Position numbers and translations under genes: made by a program
The notes under the pieces: model-generated
Seen by the model: only the letters and a program-made list of their open reading frames with translations
What the model was told of the DNA's origin: nothing
The model's database searches: none
Shown here: one piece after another, positions 48,339 to 59,405 of the stretch
How the letters are laid out: the number at the start of each line of letters is the position of its first letter
Position numbering within the stretch: the stretch's first letter is position 1
Source: Corallium rubrum
Taxonomy: Eukaryota > Cnidaria > Anthozoa > Scleralcyonacea > Coralliidae
NCBI GenBank assembly: GCA_964035015.1
Contig: OZ036013.1
Span: 7,957,051 to 8,021,050 of the forward strand
DNA: 64,000 nt
Reading direction: 5' to 3'

Positions 48339-50450
48339 CTGTAACAGATATTATAGTAACCAGTGTCAAACATCAGAAAGTTTAAACTGTATAAATAGTG
48401 TATTATTTGCAAAGTTTATTTTCCATTGCATTATACGTTTTTACCTATATTTCTTATTAATAATTCATGAGGAAAACATAACAGAAATCAGTTACCGAGA
48501 CGTTGTGAAATGTGGTAATAAACGCCCATAAGTTAAGACAAGTTTTACCTCAAATTTCTCTTCAAATACTGTTTTGTTTGAGAAGCTGTACCATACACTC
48601 GAAAGCCGTTTATTATCTGATTTGAAAACACCGAGAAAACCCGGTCTAGTTCGAATTGGAGGCCTTTGAATGGCTTCTCAAAATCACTTAGTGTATTCCC
48701 AAATCAGTTAGTGCATTAGTAATTAGTGGATGGATGAAAAAGCCGTTTGTGTGAATGAGTTTGTTGATGATTTGATTTTGTGCGAATGAGGCGTATTTTG
48801 GTAGCTCGTGCCTCGTTAAACGAGTTTGAGGTTGAATTGTCGGCATGGCGGACGACGAAGAAGACTTCGAGCCGTTGTCCAAACGCTTTCGAAGTGCTCG
48901 AAATCTATTCCCATGGCTCTTGGCGTCATATTCCAAGTCCTAGGACTAGAAATATTATTTTCTAGTCCTTGGACTGGAAATAACATTTCTAGTCCTCTTC
49001 CCAATACTTCCCTGGTATTTCAAGCCCTTTCACGTGGTAGAATTCAGCGCTTGCGATTGGTTGATTATCTCATGAATTATTAATGAGTTTGAGAAAAATT
49101 ATTCCAATTCCTATCGTTTGGACAAATTCTCAATGGAAGCGTGGTATTAGTTTGTAATACCATGATAGCATTGTTTGCAATTCTTTTGGGAATTAGAACG
49201 TCTGATAAAAATCTAGCTGAAGAGACTTATTTAACTGTTTTAACCGTTTTTTGCTTTAAGGCTAAAGAAGTTAAAGTGAACTATGAATTTAGTTTTGTTG
49301 AATAAATGAAAATTAATAAAAGTGATGGATTAAACCATTTAACGTATGGGTTTAATCAAGCTCATTAAGCTTGCCCTAATTGCGAGGAGTAAAATTGTAT
49401 GTTCTTTTGATGTTCGCTGATGCATCTGAATGAGGGGGAAATTAGAAAGTTTCCCCGAAAGCAGGGAAATTAGAGATTAAATTACCCAGTGAGAACTAAA
49501 GAAACCGAGTCAATCATGGTACGATATAATGAAATCAGGATTGCTGACCGATGAGAGCTAACCAAGTGCTATTCAATGACAGTGACTCTTCTGTGAAATC
49601 TGATGTTGGTATTTACTCTAAAAAAGGTCGAAGTCAACCGGTCGAAAGCTCAACAATAAATAATAAACGTGGTGTTACCACAAAATGGCGCTCCATTAAA
49701 TGCCCTAAACTTCATCAATAATTACTTCTGCACTAGTAAATCAACAAAAAAAAAGTAATTTATACCGTTTTAAGAAGTAGAGATTAAAATTTTTGCTTCG
49801 GTGCCAGACATAGGCGTCAGCAAGAGAAATTTGGGCAAAGGGTTATTAATAAGTACAAAGTAAGTACGAAGTAAATCCAAAAACATTACGAATCCGTAAA
49901 CTTTGCTCTAGTGTAAACGTGGTCTTAAAGTGGTCGGCATTTTTCATAACACCTCTTTGTGTATGACTAAATGAGATAAATTGCCTTACTGTTGGTTAGT
50001 GCATGTAACTACACAATAGTTTCTTTTTTGTCAGAATTTTGAAAATTTCAGTTTATTCGCAACGCCGTCGTATGCCGACGTTAACAGTATTGTAGTCTTG
50101 TAAAATTGCATTCATGTTCTAACTGAAGTATATACTTCATTGTCAATAGACCTTTCCGAGTGAAGTGCGTGGATAACGCGTTGAGAGATTTGATTGGCTT
50201 TCGCAAAACTTCGGACATCCATTAGCCATACATGTCCAATACTGTCGAACTCATACGGGTCGTAAAGCTGAATTTTCAGTTCGTCAAAACGTCTCATGCT
50301 GTCCATTACAAATGAACTCCACCTCGCAATGCAAGTCACACCCTCACCCAAAAACCGTACGACCCCTACCATTCCTACCAATCGTACGGGTCATATACGC
50401 CTCGCTAATACTTCATAACGATCCGTGTTTTCACTTCTTCAACACCTCAC
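48339..50450. other. Intron 2, first part, little recognised
   Basis: Mostly AT-rich unique sequence. Around 48930-49000, CTAGTCCTTGGACTGGAAAT and its near-inverted and direct relatives form a small repeat patch. I see no exon between exons 3 and 2. Confidence 0.45.
48845..48943 (+). CDS. Very short ORF, MADDEEDFEPLSKRF, doubtful
   Basis: 32 codons beginning MADDEEDFEPLSKRFRSARN. The acidic start looks like the first exon of a transposon or captured gene, but no continuing exon or splice donor is convincing. Kept only as a possible fragment. Confidence 0.2.
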   Translation: MADDEEDFEPLSKRFRSARNLFPWLLASYSKS

Positions 50451-50459
50451 ATCCTCACT

Positions 50460-50690
50460 GGAAAACGTACGCGACGACAATTTTGTCGATCCGTACGAGT
50501 CGTTACGGCTCGTATCTTACTTTTACGGGTCTTTACGACCCGTAAAAAGCCTCATTATATATTCAGCGTGGTCATGCAAGGTAGGCCACGAAAATGTTCT
50601 CGATCCGTACGAGCCGTGGCGGGTCGTATGTTACTTTTACAGCTCGTCACCACCCGTAAAAACCCACATTATATATTACGTATGCCATCA
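50460..50690. repeat. Inverted relatives of the 110-bp CpG-rich unit
   Basis: Two diverged units (TACGGGTC, GGCCACGAAAATGTTCTCGA, CCGTAAAAACCCACATTATA) lie in the opposite orientation to the array at 53035-53815. Confidence 0.8.
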
Positions 50691-50699
50691 CAATTATCA

Positions 50700-51905
50700 T
50701 GTTTGATTGCCTCGTTCTTTCAAAACCTCAAACCCCTAAATATATATCTCAAATGGCATTGCCTCCTTCAAAATCCCTAAATATCTCTGCAATTATCATA
50801 TATCAAATATCTCTCAAACGCAATCTACAACATATATGATTGCCTCGTTCTTTTAAAACCTCGAACCTCTAAATATATATCTCAAATCGCAATCATTATA
50901 TATAATTGCCTCCTTCAAAACCCAAAATATCCCTCAAACGCAATCTAGAATATCAGATAAGATTTCAATGCCTCGTTCTTTTACTGAACCTCAAACCCCT
51001 AAATATATTTCTCAAATAAGCCAATTATCATATATCATTGCCTCCTCAAAACCCAAAATATCTCTCTCAAACGCAATCTACAACGTCATATATGATTGCA
51101 TGCCTCCTTCTTTTAAAACCTCGAACCCCTAAATATATATCTCAAATGGCAATTATCATATATCATTGCCTCCTCAAAACCCAAAATATCTCTCTCAAAC
51201 GCAATCTAAAACATCATGCTATCATTGCCTCGTTGATTTAAAACCTCCAACCCCTGAATATATATCCCAAATGGCAATTATCATATATCACTGCCTCCTT
51301 CAAACCCAAAATATCTCTCCCAAACGCGCTCTAGAATATCATATATGATTGCCTCGTTCTTTTAAAACCTCGAATACCTAAATATATATCTCAAATGCCA
51401 ATTATCATACTCAAAACCAAAAATATCTCTCGAAAACGCAATCTAGAATATCACTATGATTGCCTCGTTCTTTTAAAACTTTGAATACCTAAATATATAT
51501 TTCAAATGGCAATTATCATATATCATTGCCTCCTTCAAAACCCAAAGTATCTCTCTCAAACGCGATCTACAATATCATATATGATTGCCTCGTTCTTTTA
51601 AAACCTCGAATACCTAAATATATATCTCAAATGGCAATTATCATATATCATTGCCTCCTCAAAACCCAAAATATCTCTCTCAAACGCAATCTAAAACATC
51701 ATGCTATCATTGCCTCGTTGATTTAAAACCTCCAACCCCTGAATTATATATATCTCAAATGGCAATTATCATATATCACTGCCTCCTTCAAACCCAAAAT
51801 ATCTCTCCCAAACGCGCTCTAGAATATCGCATATGATTGCCTCGTTCTTTTAAAACCTCGAATACCTAAATATATATCTCAAATGGCAATTATCATATAT
51901 GCATT
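50700..51905. repeat. About 115-120-bp tandem array, first part
   Basis: About ten copies of a unit containing ATATATCTCAAATGGCAATT, ATCATATATCATTGCCTCC, AAAATATCTCTCTCAAACGC and TTGCCTCGTTCTTTTAAAAC. Copies differ by small changes. Confidence 0.9.
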
Positions 51906-52770
51906 TCCAGTGACTTCCGAAAGAATTTTTCCAAAAATAATAATCTGTAAGGCCTGGCTGTAGGCTGGTATTTTTGAAAATACACAGTTACTTCACTGCA
52001 TTCACGAATCAAAAATTACAGAACAGCCATATTTGGGTCATGAAAAATAGATGCATAATATTTTGACTAGTGACTTTGAGGTAACTACAATAATTAGAAA
52101 TAATGATGGAGTGTTATTATTAGCAATTATATTTTACAAATGTTATAAACTTATAATGCGTCTGCGCATTATGATGTAAATGTACAGACATGCATGCATG
52201 CAGTCATTACGTACATGCATGGCTATACCGAATTACATGCATTGCAATAATCATGAAATAGTAACAAAGCGGAACTAATATTCTATATTTACTTAAAGAA
52301 TAACTTTTTCATCTTGGAGGAGCCAGCCATCCATTTGTACTTGTCGTAATTTGATGTTTGAAAACTTCGAATAAAAACTTTACCACCTCGTTTCGATGTT
52401 GTATGCAGTGCTTGCAACTCAGGAGTAGGACGGTCCCGTTCAACGATTTCTTTTTTCTCGGCAAAAGGTCTCGATCCAAATGGGTGAGACAACGACTCTA
52501 CAATACATTCGGTCATTTTGTATAGGCACGAAACCGTAGCGGTAACAGAAGGTGAGGACGCTTTTCCAGTGACACAGTCTTCGGTACAGTGCTTATTGAC
52601 TAATAACATAGCAGTAACTTACCCTTGTTTATATATGTTTAGTTTAAAGGAGTGGAAATCCAGGGCACAGGACAAAATCATAGCGACGTTCATTGCTAAC
52701 TTCTGTGACGTCATGTGTTACGTGTATCTCGCATGTTCTTAACTACGCTCCTCTTTATAACTATGAACTA
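51906..52770. mobile_element. Insert within the 115-bp array
   Basis: About 865 bp of non-repeat sequence interrupts the array. ATTATCATATA is present at both borders, which may be a target duplication or simply array sequence. It carries the zinc-finger/transposase-type fragment at 52299-52609. Confidence 0.5.
52299..52609 (-). pseudogene. ZMYM/TTF-type transposase-like N-terminal fragment
   Basis: An ATG-started frame ends KVFIRSFQTSNYDKYKWMAG then SSKMKKLFF, the lead-in to the CWPCLLF motif of TTF/ZMYM-type hAT-related proteins. The frame stops right after LFF, where GTAAAT could be a splice donor. The next exon was not found, so it is a fragment or the first exon of a moved gene. Confidence 0.45.
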
Positions 52771-53036
52771 GTGATTATCATATATCATTGCCTCTTTCAA
52801 ACCCAAAATATCTCTCCCAAACGCGCGCTAGAATATCATATATGATTGCTTCTTTCTTTTAAAACCTCGAATACCTAAATATATATCTCAAATGGCAATT
52901 ATCATATATCATTGCCTCCTTCAAACCCAAAATATCTCTCCCAAACGCGCTCTAGAATATCATATATGATTGCCTCGTTCTTTTAAAACCTCAAATACCT
53001 AAATATATATCTCAAATGCCAATTATCATATATCAT
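52771..53036. repeat. 115-bp tandem array, second part
   Basis: About two more copies of the unit described at 50700-51905, in the same orientation. Confidence 0.9.
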
Positions 53037-53815
53037 TGGCTCCTTACGGGTCGTAACGACCCGTCAAAGTAGCATACGACCCGTAACGACTCGTACGGAT
53101 CGACAACATCTTCGTGGCCTACCTTAGCCACACTGAATATATAATGACCCTTTTTACGGGTCGTAACGACCCGTCAAAGTAGCATACGACCTGTAACGAC
53201 TCGTACGGATCGACAACATTTTCGTGGCCTACCTTAGCCACACTGAATATATAATGACCCTTTTTACGGGTCGTAACGACCCGTCAAAGTAGCATACGAC
53301 CTGTAACGACTCGTACGGATCGACAACATTTTCGTGACCTACCTTAGCCATACTGAATATATAATGAATGACCCTTTTTACGGGTCGTAACGACCCGTAA
53401 AAGTAGCACACGACCCGTAACGACTCGTACGGATTGACAACATTTTCGTGGCCTACCTTAGCCACACTGAATATATATAATGACCCTTTTTACGGGTCGT
53501 AACGACCCCTCAAAGTAGCATACGACCCGTAACGACTTGTAGTTGTACAAATCGACAACATTTTCGTGGCCTACCTTAGCCACACTGAATATATAATGAC
53601 CCTTTTTATGGGTCGTAACGACCCGTAAAAGTAGCATAGGACCCGTAACGACTTGTACGAATCGACAACATTTTCGTGGCCTACCTTAGCCACACTGAAT
53701 ATATAATGACCCTTTTTGCGGGTCGTAATGACCTGTAAAAGTAGCATACAACCCGTAACGACTTGTACGGACCGACAACATTTTCGTGGCCTACCTTAGC
53801 CACACTGAATATATA
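53037..53815. repeat. 110-bp CpG-rich tandem array, 7 copies
   Basis: Each unit has ACGGGTCGTAACGACCCGT (a 19-bp near-palindrome), AGTAGCATACGACCCGTAAC, GACAACATTTTCGTGGCC and a TATATAATGACCC end. Copies start near 53042, 53153, 53263, 53377, 53489, 53606 and 53715. Confidence 0.95.
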
Positions 53816-54519
53816 TATATATTCTAAGAGACATCCTCCAAACCCTCCCCCCCAAACCCCTCCCCCATGCACCCCCCTCACACACACACACCCCTCACAC
53901 CCCCCCCCCTCTGATGATGTCATATAAATGCTGTCACCATTTATTTGGGCACATTTGGTTCAGCTCCCTCTACCTGTTCAACCTTGCTCAGCTTTTAGTG
54001 GACCAACATTAGTTTGCGAGTACTTTTCTCAATATCGTTTTTCTATGCAGATGTCGAGTTCAGCTAAAAGATATGTATTGTACACCATTATATGTTACAG
54101 TAGTTGCATTACAGAAATGAATGGACTTTTTTTTCATTTATAACAATTTAATACTCACTAAAAAAATAAATTTAAGCTGCTTGGCTTATGTCACTGTACT
54201 GCATCCATTCTACTAACTTAATATTTGTTGCGTGAATTTTCGTCCATAATTTTCACTATTCTTGTCTGCTGTCTATTGTTTCTGCTTCTATTAATTGTCA
54301 AGTATCTTAGTCCTAGCTGGATAAAACATCCAATTTTTCATTAATCAACCTCAATGCAGATGAACTTAGATGTAAACAAAAGATTTCTGGAATGAAAAAT
54401 TGCTGAAACTTCAATCAGAGTCTTAAAGTTTTTGATACACTAATATTAAAAAATTGAGGTTACCAAACTTATTTAGAGAAAAAGGCTGCCACGTTTTCCC
54501 AATTTGTACCTATTTTTAC
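53816..54519. other. Intron 2, C-rich run then unique sequence
   Basis: C-rich and CACACA-rich low-complexity sequence at 53830-53915 is followed by AT-rich sequence without recognised features. Confidence 0.45.
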
Positions 54520-55279
54520 CAGGGGTGGCGCCAGGAATTCCCCGACGCAGGGACTAAGGTCCCCAACAAGGGGGCTAATGTTGAAGGTCTTCAGCTACAC
54601 CCCCTGGAATATGGCCTAAAGTGCCAAGAGGTATTGAGAGGGGAATAATTGCAACAACACAGGTAGCATAGCATTTATTTTTAGGTTGATATGGAGATAA
54701 ATCTATTTTTTAGCCAATTCAACAACAAGTATAGTTATTATACTTAATAATGAATTAAGTTTTGTATAGCGATTTATAATTTGGGCACCCTCCTTTGTCG
54801 AGATTCGGCTTCTTCAAGTATGATTGTTGTCGGTGCTTGGCGGCGGCCAGACGCATACAGCTCTTTGTGCTTAGATTTCGTAAGCCTTTCAGCGTAGTCG
54901 TTTTGAAATACTTCATCGCAAATGGTGCAGTGCACCTTGAAGCGGACAGCTTTCGCCATGAGAAGTGAGTCATTGAGATTTGAGAATGAATATTTAACTG
55001 TTTCTTAGCTTTTTAGTAAGTTTTGCGCAAAATGACTACGGCATTGGTTTCTAGATTTCCTATATTCTCACTTTCAAATTAGATATGTTGTTATACGATG
55101 CGTTTATTATTGCGCATTAAGAAAAACAAGATCTTTTACCAGTTTAATTTTTAATTTAAGCCATTTTTTCCTTCGACTTTGTTCCCGGACAAATGTAATA
55201 ATTTTCCCCGACGGAGGGGCTAAGGTTCCCCGACAGGGGGGCTGTAGCCCCCCCTGCCCCCCCTCTAGCGCCACCCCTG
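54520..55279. mobile_element. hAT-type non-autonomous element, 760 bp
   Basis: Termini are CAGGGGTGGCGCCAG and CTAGCGCCACCCCTG, flanked by the perfect 8-bp duplication ATTTTTAC (54512-54519 and 55280-55287), as expected for hAT. Subterminal GGGGCTAA/GGGGAACC-type words recur at both ends. A short zinc-finger frame is inside. Confidence 0.9.
54774..54959 (-). pseudogene. BED/TTF-like zinc-finger fragment in the hAT element
   Basis: MAKAVRFKVHCTICDEVF, then a DYAERLTKSKHKEL stretch, gives a C-x2-C...H...H-like pattern typical of the N-terminus of hAT-related proteins. It is about 60 residues and has no catalytic domain, so it is a remnant, or the first exon of a larger lost gene. Confidence 0.5.
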
Positions 55280-55575
55280 ATTTTTACTAACTTTTCATTT
55301 TGTCTTGTTATCTTGAAAAATCCTTCATAAAAGCACTAATACTGACTGTAAAAAATATTTAATATTTTAGATCTACCTATATATTATTACTATTAGTGGC
55401 AACTATTAACTATTTCAAAGCAACAAAAACTTGATGAAAATAGCAAATTGACAAACACTGTCACAAAATATAAGAATGTCCACATTCCTTTTTGATACAT
55501 GTTTTTTTTGAAGCCACAAGAACGAAAATGTATGATATTTCAAATTCTCGACATGTTTTTTTTCTTTTTTTTTCT

Positions 55576-55665
55576 TTTTCGGGTAATTAATGATGGTAAA
55601 GGTTGTTCTCCATGTGAACGAAGCCATACCGAGCAAACAGAAAATTTGTTTGATTCGATCCCGCT
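55576..55665 (-). repeat. SINE fragment, inverted
   Basis: The reverse complement of the body of the SINE below (CATCATTAATTACCC, GGAGAACAACCTTTACC, AACAAATTTTCTGTTTG) is present next to the two direct copies. Confidence 0.75.
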
Positions 55666-55864
55666 GACTTAATGAAACGAGATAGTTTCAAAATTCAGTA
55701 TTTAAACCCCATTCCCTCGACTTTCTCCGGCGTTGACCACGTAGCTCAGTTGGTAGACTAGTAAACAGGTCCCAAGATCAAATCCTGCCAAGGTCAAACA
55801 AATTTTCTGTTTGCCTGGTATGGCTTCGTTCACTTGGAGAACAACCTTTACCATCATTAATTAC
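55665..55864 (+). repeat. tRNA-derived SINE, copy 1
   Basis: A degenerate tRNA-like head (GACCACGTAGCTCAGTTGG, 55735-55796, anticodon arm partly lost) is followed by AACAAATTTTCTGTTTGCC and GAACAACCTTTACCATCATT. Confidence 0.8.
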
Positions 55865-55924
55865 CCAAGTGTCAATTTCCACAATGCATAATACAGTCCG
55901 AACGGAGTATAGTTCGATGCTGAC

Positions 55925-56135
55925 TTGATGAAACAAGATAGTTTTGAAATTCAGTATTTAAACCCCATTCCCTTGACTTTCTCCGGCGTTGACCACATAG
56001 CTCAGTTGGTAGAGCGTCGGACTAGTAAACCGAAGGTCGCAGGATCGAATCCTGCCGTGGTCAAACAAATTTTCTGTTTGCCCAGTATGACTTCGTTCAC
56101 TCGGAGAACAACCTTTACCATCATGGTAATTATTT
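55925..56135 (+). repeat. tRNA-derived SINE, copy 2
   Basis: The same body as copy 1, with a better preserved 73-nt tRNA-like head at 55991-56063 and the CATTCCCTTGACTTTCTCCG leader. The two copies and the inverted fragment make a local cluster in intron 2. Confidence 0.85.
55991..56063 (+). tRNA. tRNA-Thr(AGT)-like head of a SINE
   Basis: The 73 nt fold as a cloverleaf: GACCACA / CGTGGTC acceptor with one mismatch, a GCTC...GAGC D arm, anticodon loop CTAGTAA with anticodon AGT (Thr) and a GCAGG / CCTGC T arm with ATCGAAT in place of TTCGAAT. A mismatch at the anticodon stem and the SINE context make it unlikely to be a working tRNA gene. Confidence 0.45.
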
Positions 56136-56232
56136 GTGGAATACCCCTCACTCCAGTCAATAATTAATAAATATGCCATTATAGTAGCAGAACCAATCAG
56201 ATTGCAGAATAGTTCATATACAGTGTTTGTCG

Positions 56233-56236
<4 letters not shown>

Positions 56237-56303
<67 letters not shown>
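56237..56303. repeat. (TA)n microsatellite
   Basis: About 33 TA units, 370 bp from exon 2. Confidence 0.95.
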
Positions 56304-56667
56304 CATTACATATTTTACTACCCCTACCATCTCCCTGTTTACATTGCCACCTTCTGAATAATCTCCTTATATATATGTCACATTACAACCCCTATTGTAC
56401 CTCCTCTGTGTATATGTAACGTCACGTTACCACCCTTGCTCAGAATTCCTGCTAATAACATTATAATTTTATGTGCAGGTTGTAATAAAATAAAACATCC
56501 AACAGGCAACCTGTTGCTAGTTTACCAGACTGCAGAGTGGGCACTTTTCGCCGAGATCTTGAGTGCACAAAAGCTGTAAAATCTCTGGGCAAGGGTGCAA
56601 AACCATCAAACCTAACAATCCAGCGTTAGAACAATAACCACAGCATATAATAAACCACCAAACTTAC
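56304..56667. other. Intron 2 end next to exon 2
   Basis: No feature is recognised apart from the exon 2 donor. Confidence 0.4.
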
Positions 56668-56754
56668 TTAAACTTAACCTGAGAACACCAAGACAGCCAT
56701 AAGCATCACATACTTTAGTGTAATCTTTCTTAATAGTTGCTGTTTCCCAAGGAG
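56668..56754 (-). CDS. Synj: Synaptojanin-like exon 2
   Basis: The acceptor is TTATTTATAG and the donor is a perfect GTAAGT. The 87 nt complete the split codon from exon 1 and encode a segment ending in DAYGCLGVLRLSL, a signature of the SAC-domain start. One base is left for the split codon completed by exon 3. Confidence 0.9.
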
Positions 56755-56945
56755 CTATAAATAAAGAATGGTGAAATGAGAATAAAACGAGATTGCAAGC
56801 GAAGTAAAGAAGCAACAATCAAGATCATCTGAACCACGGTTGTGAAAAAGACAAAACGAATCAATAATACACTTCAATTCAATTCAATTACATCCCTTCA
56901 ACACAAGGTGACATATACTGGCTTGCATTTTAAAAGCAACTTTAC

Positions 56946-57072
56946 CTAACTCGGCAACTGCACCAGATTCAAAGAGAAGTGATTCAGGTTTATCTCGTCT
57001 TTCCAGTAAAACAGATACAGCTGTTGCCTTATCATTACGTTTGTACGCTGTAAAAGCTTTCGTTAAAACCAT
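56946..57072 (-). CDS. Synj: Synaptojanin-like exon 1 (start codon)
   Basis: The exon begins with ATG (MVLTKAFTAYKRND) and ends GAGTTAG before a GTAAAG donor. It encodes 42 codons plus one base. The block LLFESGAVAEL matches the conserved N-terminus of synaptojanins. An in-frame ATG nine codons upstream (57099) is possible, but the 57072 start gives the usual short N-terminus. The acceptor of the next exon is only 191 bp away. Confidence 0.85.
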
Positions 57073-57600
57073 GCTACCATAGGTAAATCTTGTCAACAAT
57101 AACTTCCATCTTTCAAGGTGGTGGTCATCCTTCCGGTTTTATCCAAATTCCAATCGGAAATCGCATAGAAAATCGGCCACTTTCATGGGGCAGTTCGCAG
57201 TCCACGTGCGTGCTGGCTCAAGTGAGTTGTTGCGCGCGCATCGTTTTCGAAAGGAATTGGCGGGCTCTTGGCGGGCTCTCTACAAAGTATGCAATGGCAA
57301 ACAGACTTGCTAGCGAGCCAACAACAGCAGAACAACAGTGTTAAATATCCAGAAACCGTATCTATACTTTGTTTATTTCAAATAGTACGTTTACTTTGGG
57401 GGGAACTTGCCAGTTTTTTTGAAAAATGATGCGCGCGCAACACCCTGAATCTCGCCTATTGATGACGTTTACACGCAAGATATTCGTTCTACGCATGCGT
57501 AGCTAATACGGGTCAGCCCAACACATCTAATCTAGTGTAGTGCATGCTAATCCAGCATCATGATACTTCCACTGCTGTAAAATTCTGACGTCACTATACG
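57073..57600. other. Upstream region of the synaptojanin-like gene
   Basis: GC-richer than the surrounding sequence, with CATGCGTAG/GCGCGCATC words. No coding sequence or clear promoter motif. The transcription start of the host gene should lie here or slightly farther upstream. Confidence 0.4.
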
Positions 57601-57619
57601 TTAACTCAATATGATCTAA

Positions 57620-57992
57620 CGACGACCGCCAAACACCGCTGCCAAACGTGTGGCGCATGCGCGGTGTCTGAGCTCGTATTCAGAAAAAGAGCGGGAAAAC
57701 ACGTACACTGAAATATTTGGACTGGTCCGAGAGTCCGACACAAAAGTTAAAGTTATAACCATACTACCAAAAAGATAAGGTAGGTAATTTGTCCATGGCT
57801 TCCTTGTCAATATTGCTTTACCCTTTTTTAAAACACAAATGAATAGTCGAGTCTTACTCAGTCTTCACTGTCTGGTTGTTGTCGCCACGGCTAGTTCCCA
57901 CTTCTCTTGCAATGTTTACTCGATCAGCGAGTTCACGCATGCGCAAACGTTTGGCAGCGGTGTTGGTCAGCCCGTATTTCGCGAGCCTTGAC
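57620..57992. mobile_element. Small TIR element upstream of the gene
   Basis: CCGCCAAACACCGCTGCCAA...GCGCATGCGCG at the left is matched by the inverted CGCATGCGCAAACGTTTGGCAGCGGTGTTGG at the right. It is non-coding. Confidence 0.6.
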
Positions 57993-58085
57993 AGCCGCCA
58001 TTTCCGATCGTGTCATCCTCCTTCCCAGGACTCGCTCCGTAAACATGGAACTCAGACCCCTCGCGAACCCGATATCAACAAAAGT

Positions 58086-59405
58086 TGCGAGTTTGCAAGT
58101 TTGATCGGGAAACTGAGTGAGTTGCAAATTGAGAGTTTGTGAGTTGCAAGTTGCAAGTTTGCGAGTTTGCGAGTTGAAAGTTTGCGAGTTACGAGATTGC
58201 GAGTTGCGAGTTCTGTTGCGAGTTTGTGTGTTGCAAGTTTGCGAGTTGCGAGTTGCAAGTTGCAAGTTTGCGAGTTACGAGATTGCGAGTTACGAGTTTG
58301 TGAGTTGCGAGTTTGTGAGTTGCAAGAAGCAAGTTTGCGAGCTATGAGTTTGTGAATTGCGAGTTTGTGAGTTGCAAGTTGCAAGTTTGCGAGTTATGAG
58401 TTTGTGAGTTGCGAGTTTGTGAGTTGCATGCAAGTTGCAAGTTTGCGAGTTTGTGAGTTTGTGCAACTCGCAAACTTGCAACTCACAAACTCGCAAATCA
58501 CAAACTCGCAACTCACAAACTTGCAACTCACAAACTCGCAAACTCGCAACTTGCAACTTGCAACTTGCAACTCACAAACTCGCAAACTCGCAACTTGCAA
58601 CTTGCACTCACAAACTCGCAACTTGCAACTTGCAACTCACAAACTCGCAAACTCGCAACTTGCAACTTGCAACTCACAAACTCGCAACTTGCAACTTGCA
58701 ACTTGCAACTCACAAACTCACAAACTCACAAACTCGCAAACTTGCAACTTGCATGCAACTCACAAACTCGCAACTTACAAACTCATAACTCGCAAACTTG
58801 CTTCTTGTAATAAGCAAGTTTGCGAGTTATGAGTTTGTGAGTTTCGAGTTTGTGAGTTGCAAGTTTGCAAGTTTGCAAGTTATGAGTTTGTGAGTTGCGA
58901 GTTTGTGAGTTGCAAGTTGCAAGTTTGCGAGTTATGAGTTTGTACGTTGCGAGTTTGTGAGTTGCATGCAAGTTGCAAGTTTGCGAGTTTGTGCGTTTGT
59001 GAGTTGCAAGTTGCAAGTTGCGAGTTTGCGAGTTTGCGAGTTTGCGAGTTTGTGAGTTGCAAGTCGCGATTTGCGAGTTTGTGAGTTGCAAGTTGCAAGT
59101 TGCGAGTTTGCGAGTTTGTGAGTTGCAAGTTTGTGAGTCGGGAGTTTGTGAGTTGCAAGTTTGTGAGTTGCAAGTTTGTGAGTTGCAAGTTTGTGAGTTG
59201 CGAGTTTGTGAGTTGCAAGTTTGTGAGTTGCGAGTTTGTGAGTTGCAAGTTTGTGAGTTGCGAGTTTGTGAGTTGCAAGTTTGTGAGTTGCGAGTTTGTG
59301 AGTTGCAAGTTTGCGAGTTCGTAAGTTGCAAGTTGCAAGTTTGCGAGTTACGAGTTTGTGAGTTGCGAGCTTGTGAGTTGCGAGTTTGTGAGTTGCGAGT
59401 TTGTG
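58086..59405. repeat. GAGTTTGTGAGTTGCAAG minisatellite with two orientation switches
   Basis: Units built from TTTGCGAG, TTTGTGAG, TTGCGAG and TTGCAAG fill 1.3 kb. Orientation is plus from 58086 to about 58465, reversed (CAACTCACAAACTCGCAA) from 58466 to about 58805, and plus again to 59405. Confidence 0.95.

Larger units (their letters stand above)
467..57072 (-). other. Synj: Synaptojanin-like gene, N-terminal SAC-domain half (gene span)
   Basis: This is a host gene on the minus strand, reconstructed from nine exons (listed separately). All exon borders are GT/AG, the codon phases match at every junction, and there are 453 codons without a stop. The order of motifs follows the SAC domain of synaptojanin: an N-terminal FESGAVA block, DAYGCLGVLRL, the [11 protein letters not shown] junction, [39 protein letters not shown] and the catalytic [10 protein letters not shown] (CX5R). 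The family removes phosphates from phosphoinositides on membranes and acts in clathrin-vesicle uncoating. The 3' part, including any inositol 5-phosphatase and proline-rich region, lies beyond the left edge, so a SAC-only relative is not strictly excluded. Introns 1 to 8 are about 191, 8329, 15632, 24294, 3800, 490, 1299 and 1212 bp. Confidence 0.9.

Noticed and set aside
55991..56063. Functional tRNA-Thr gene
   Set aside because: Mismatches in two stems and membership of a SINE with a second decayed copy nearby.
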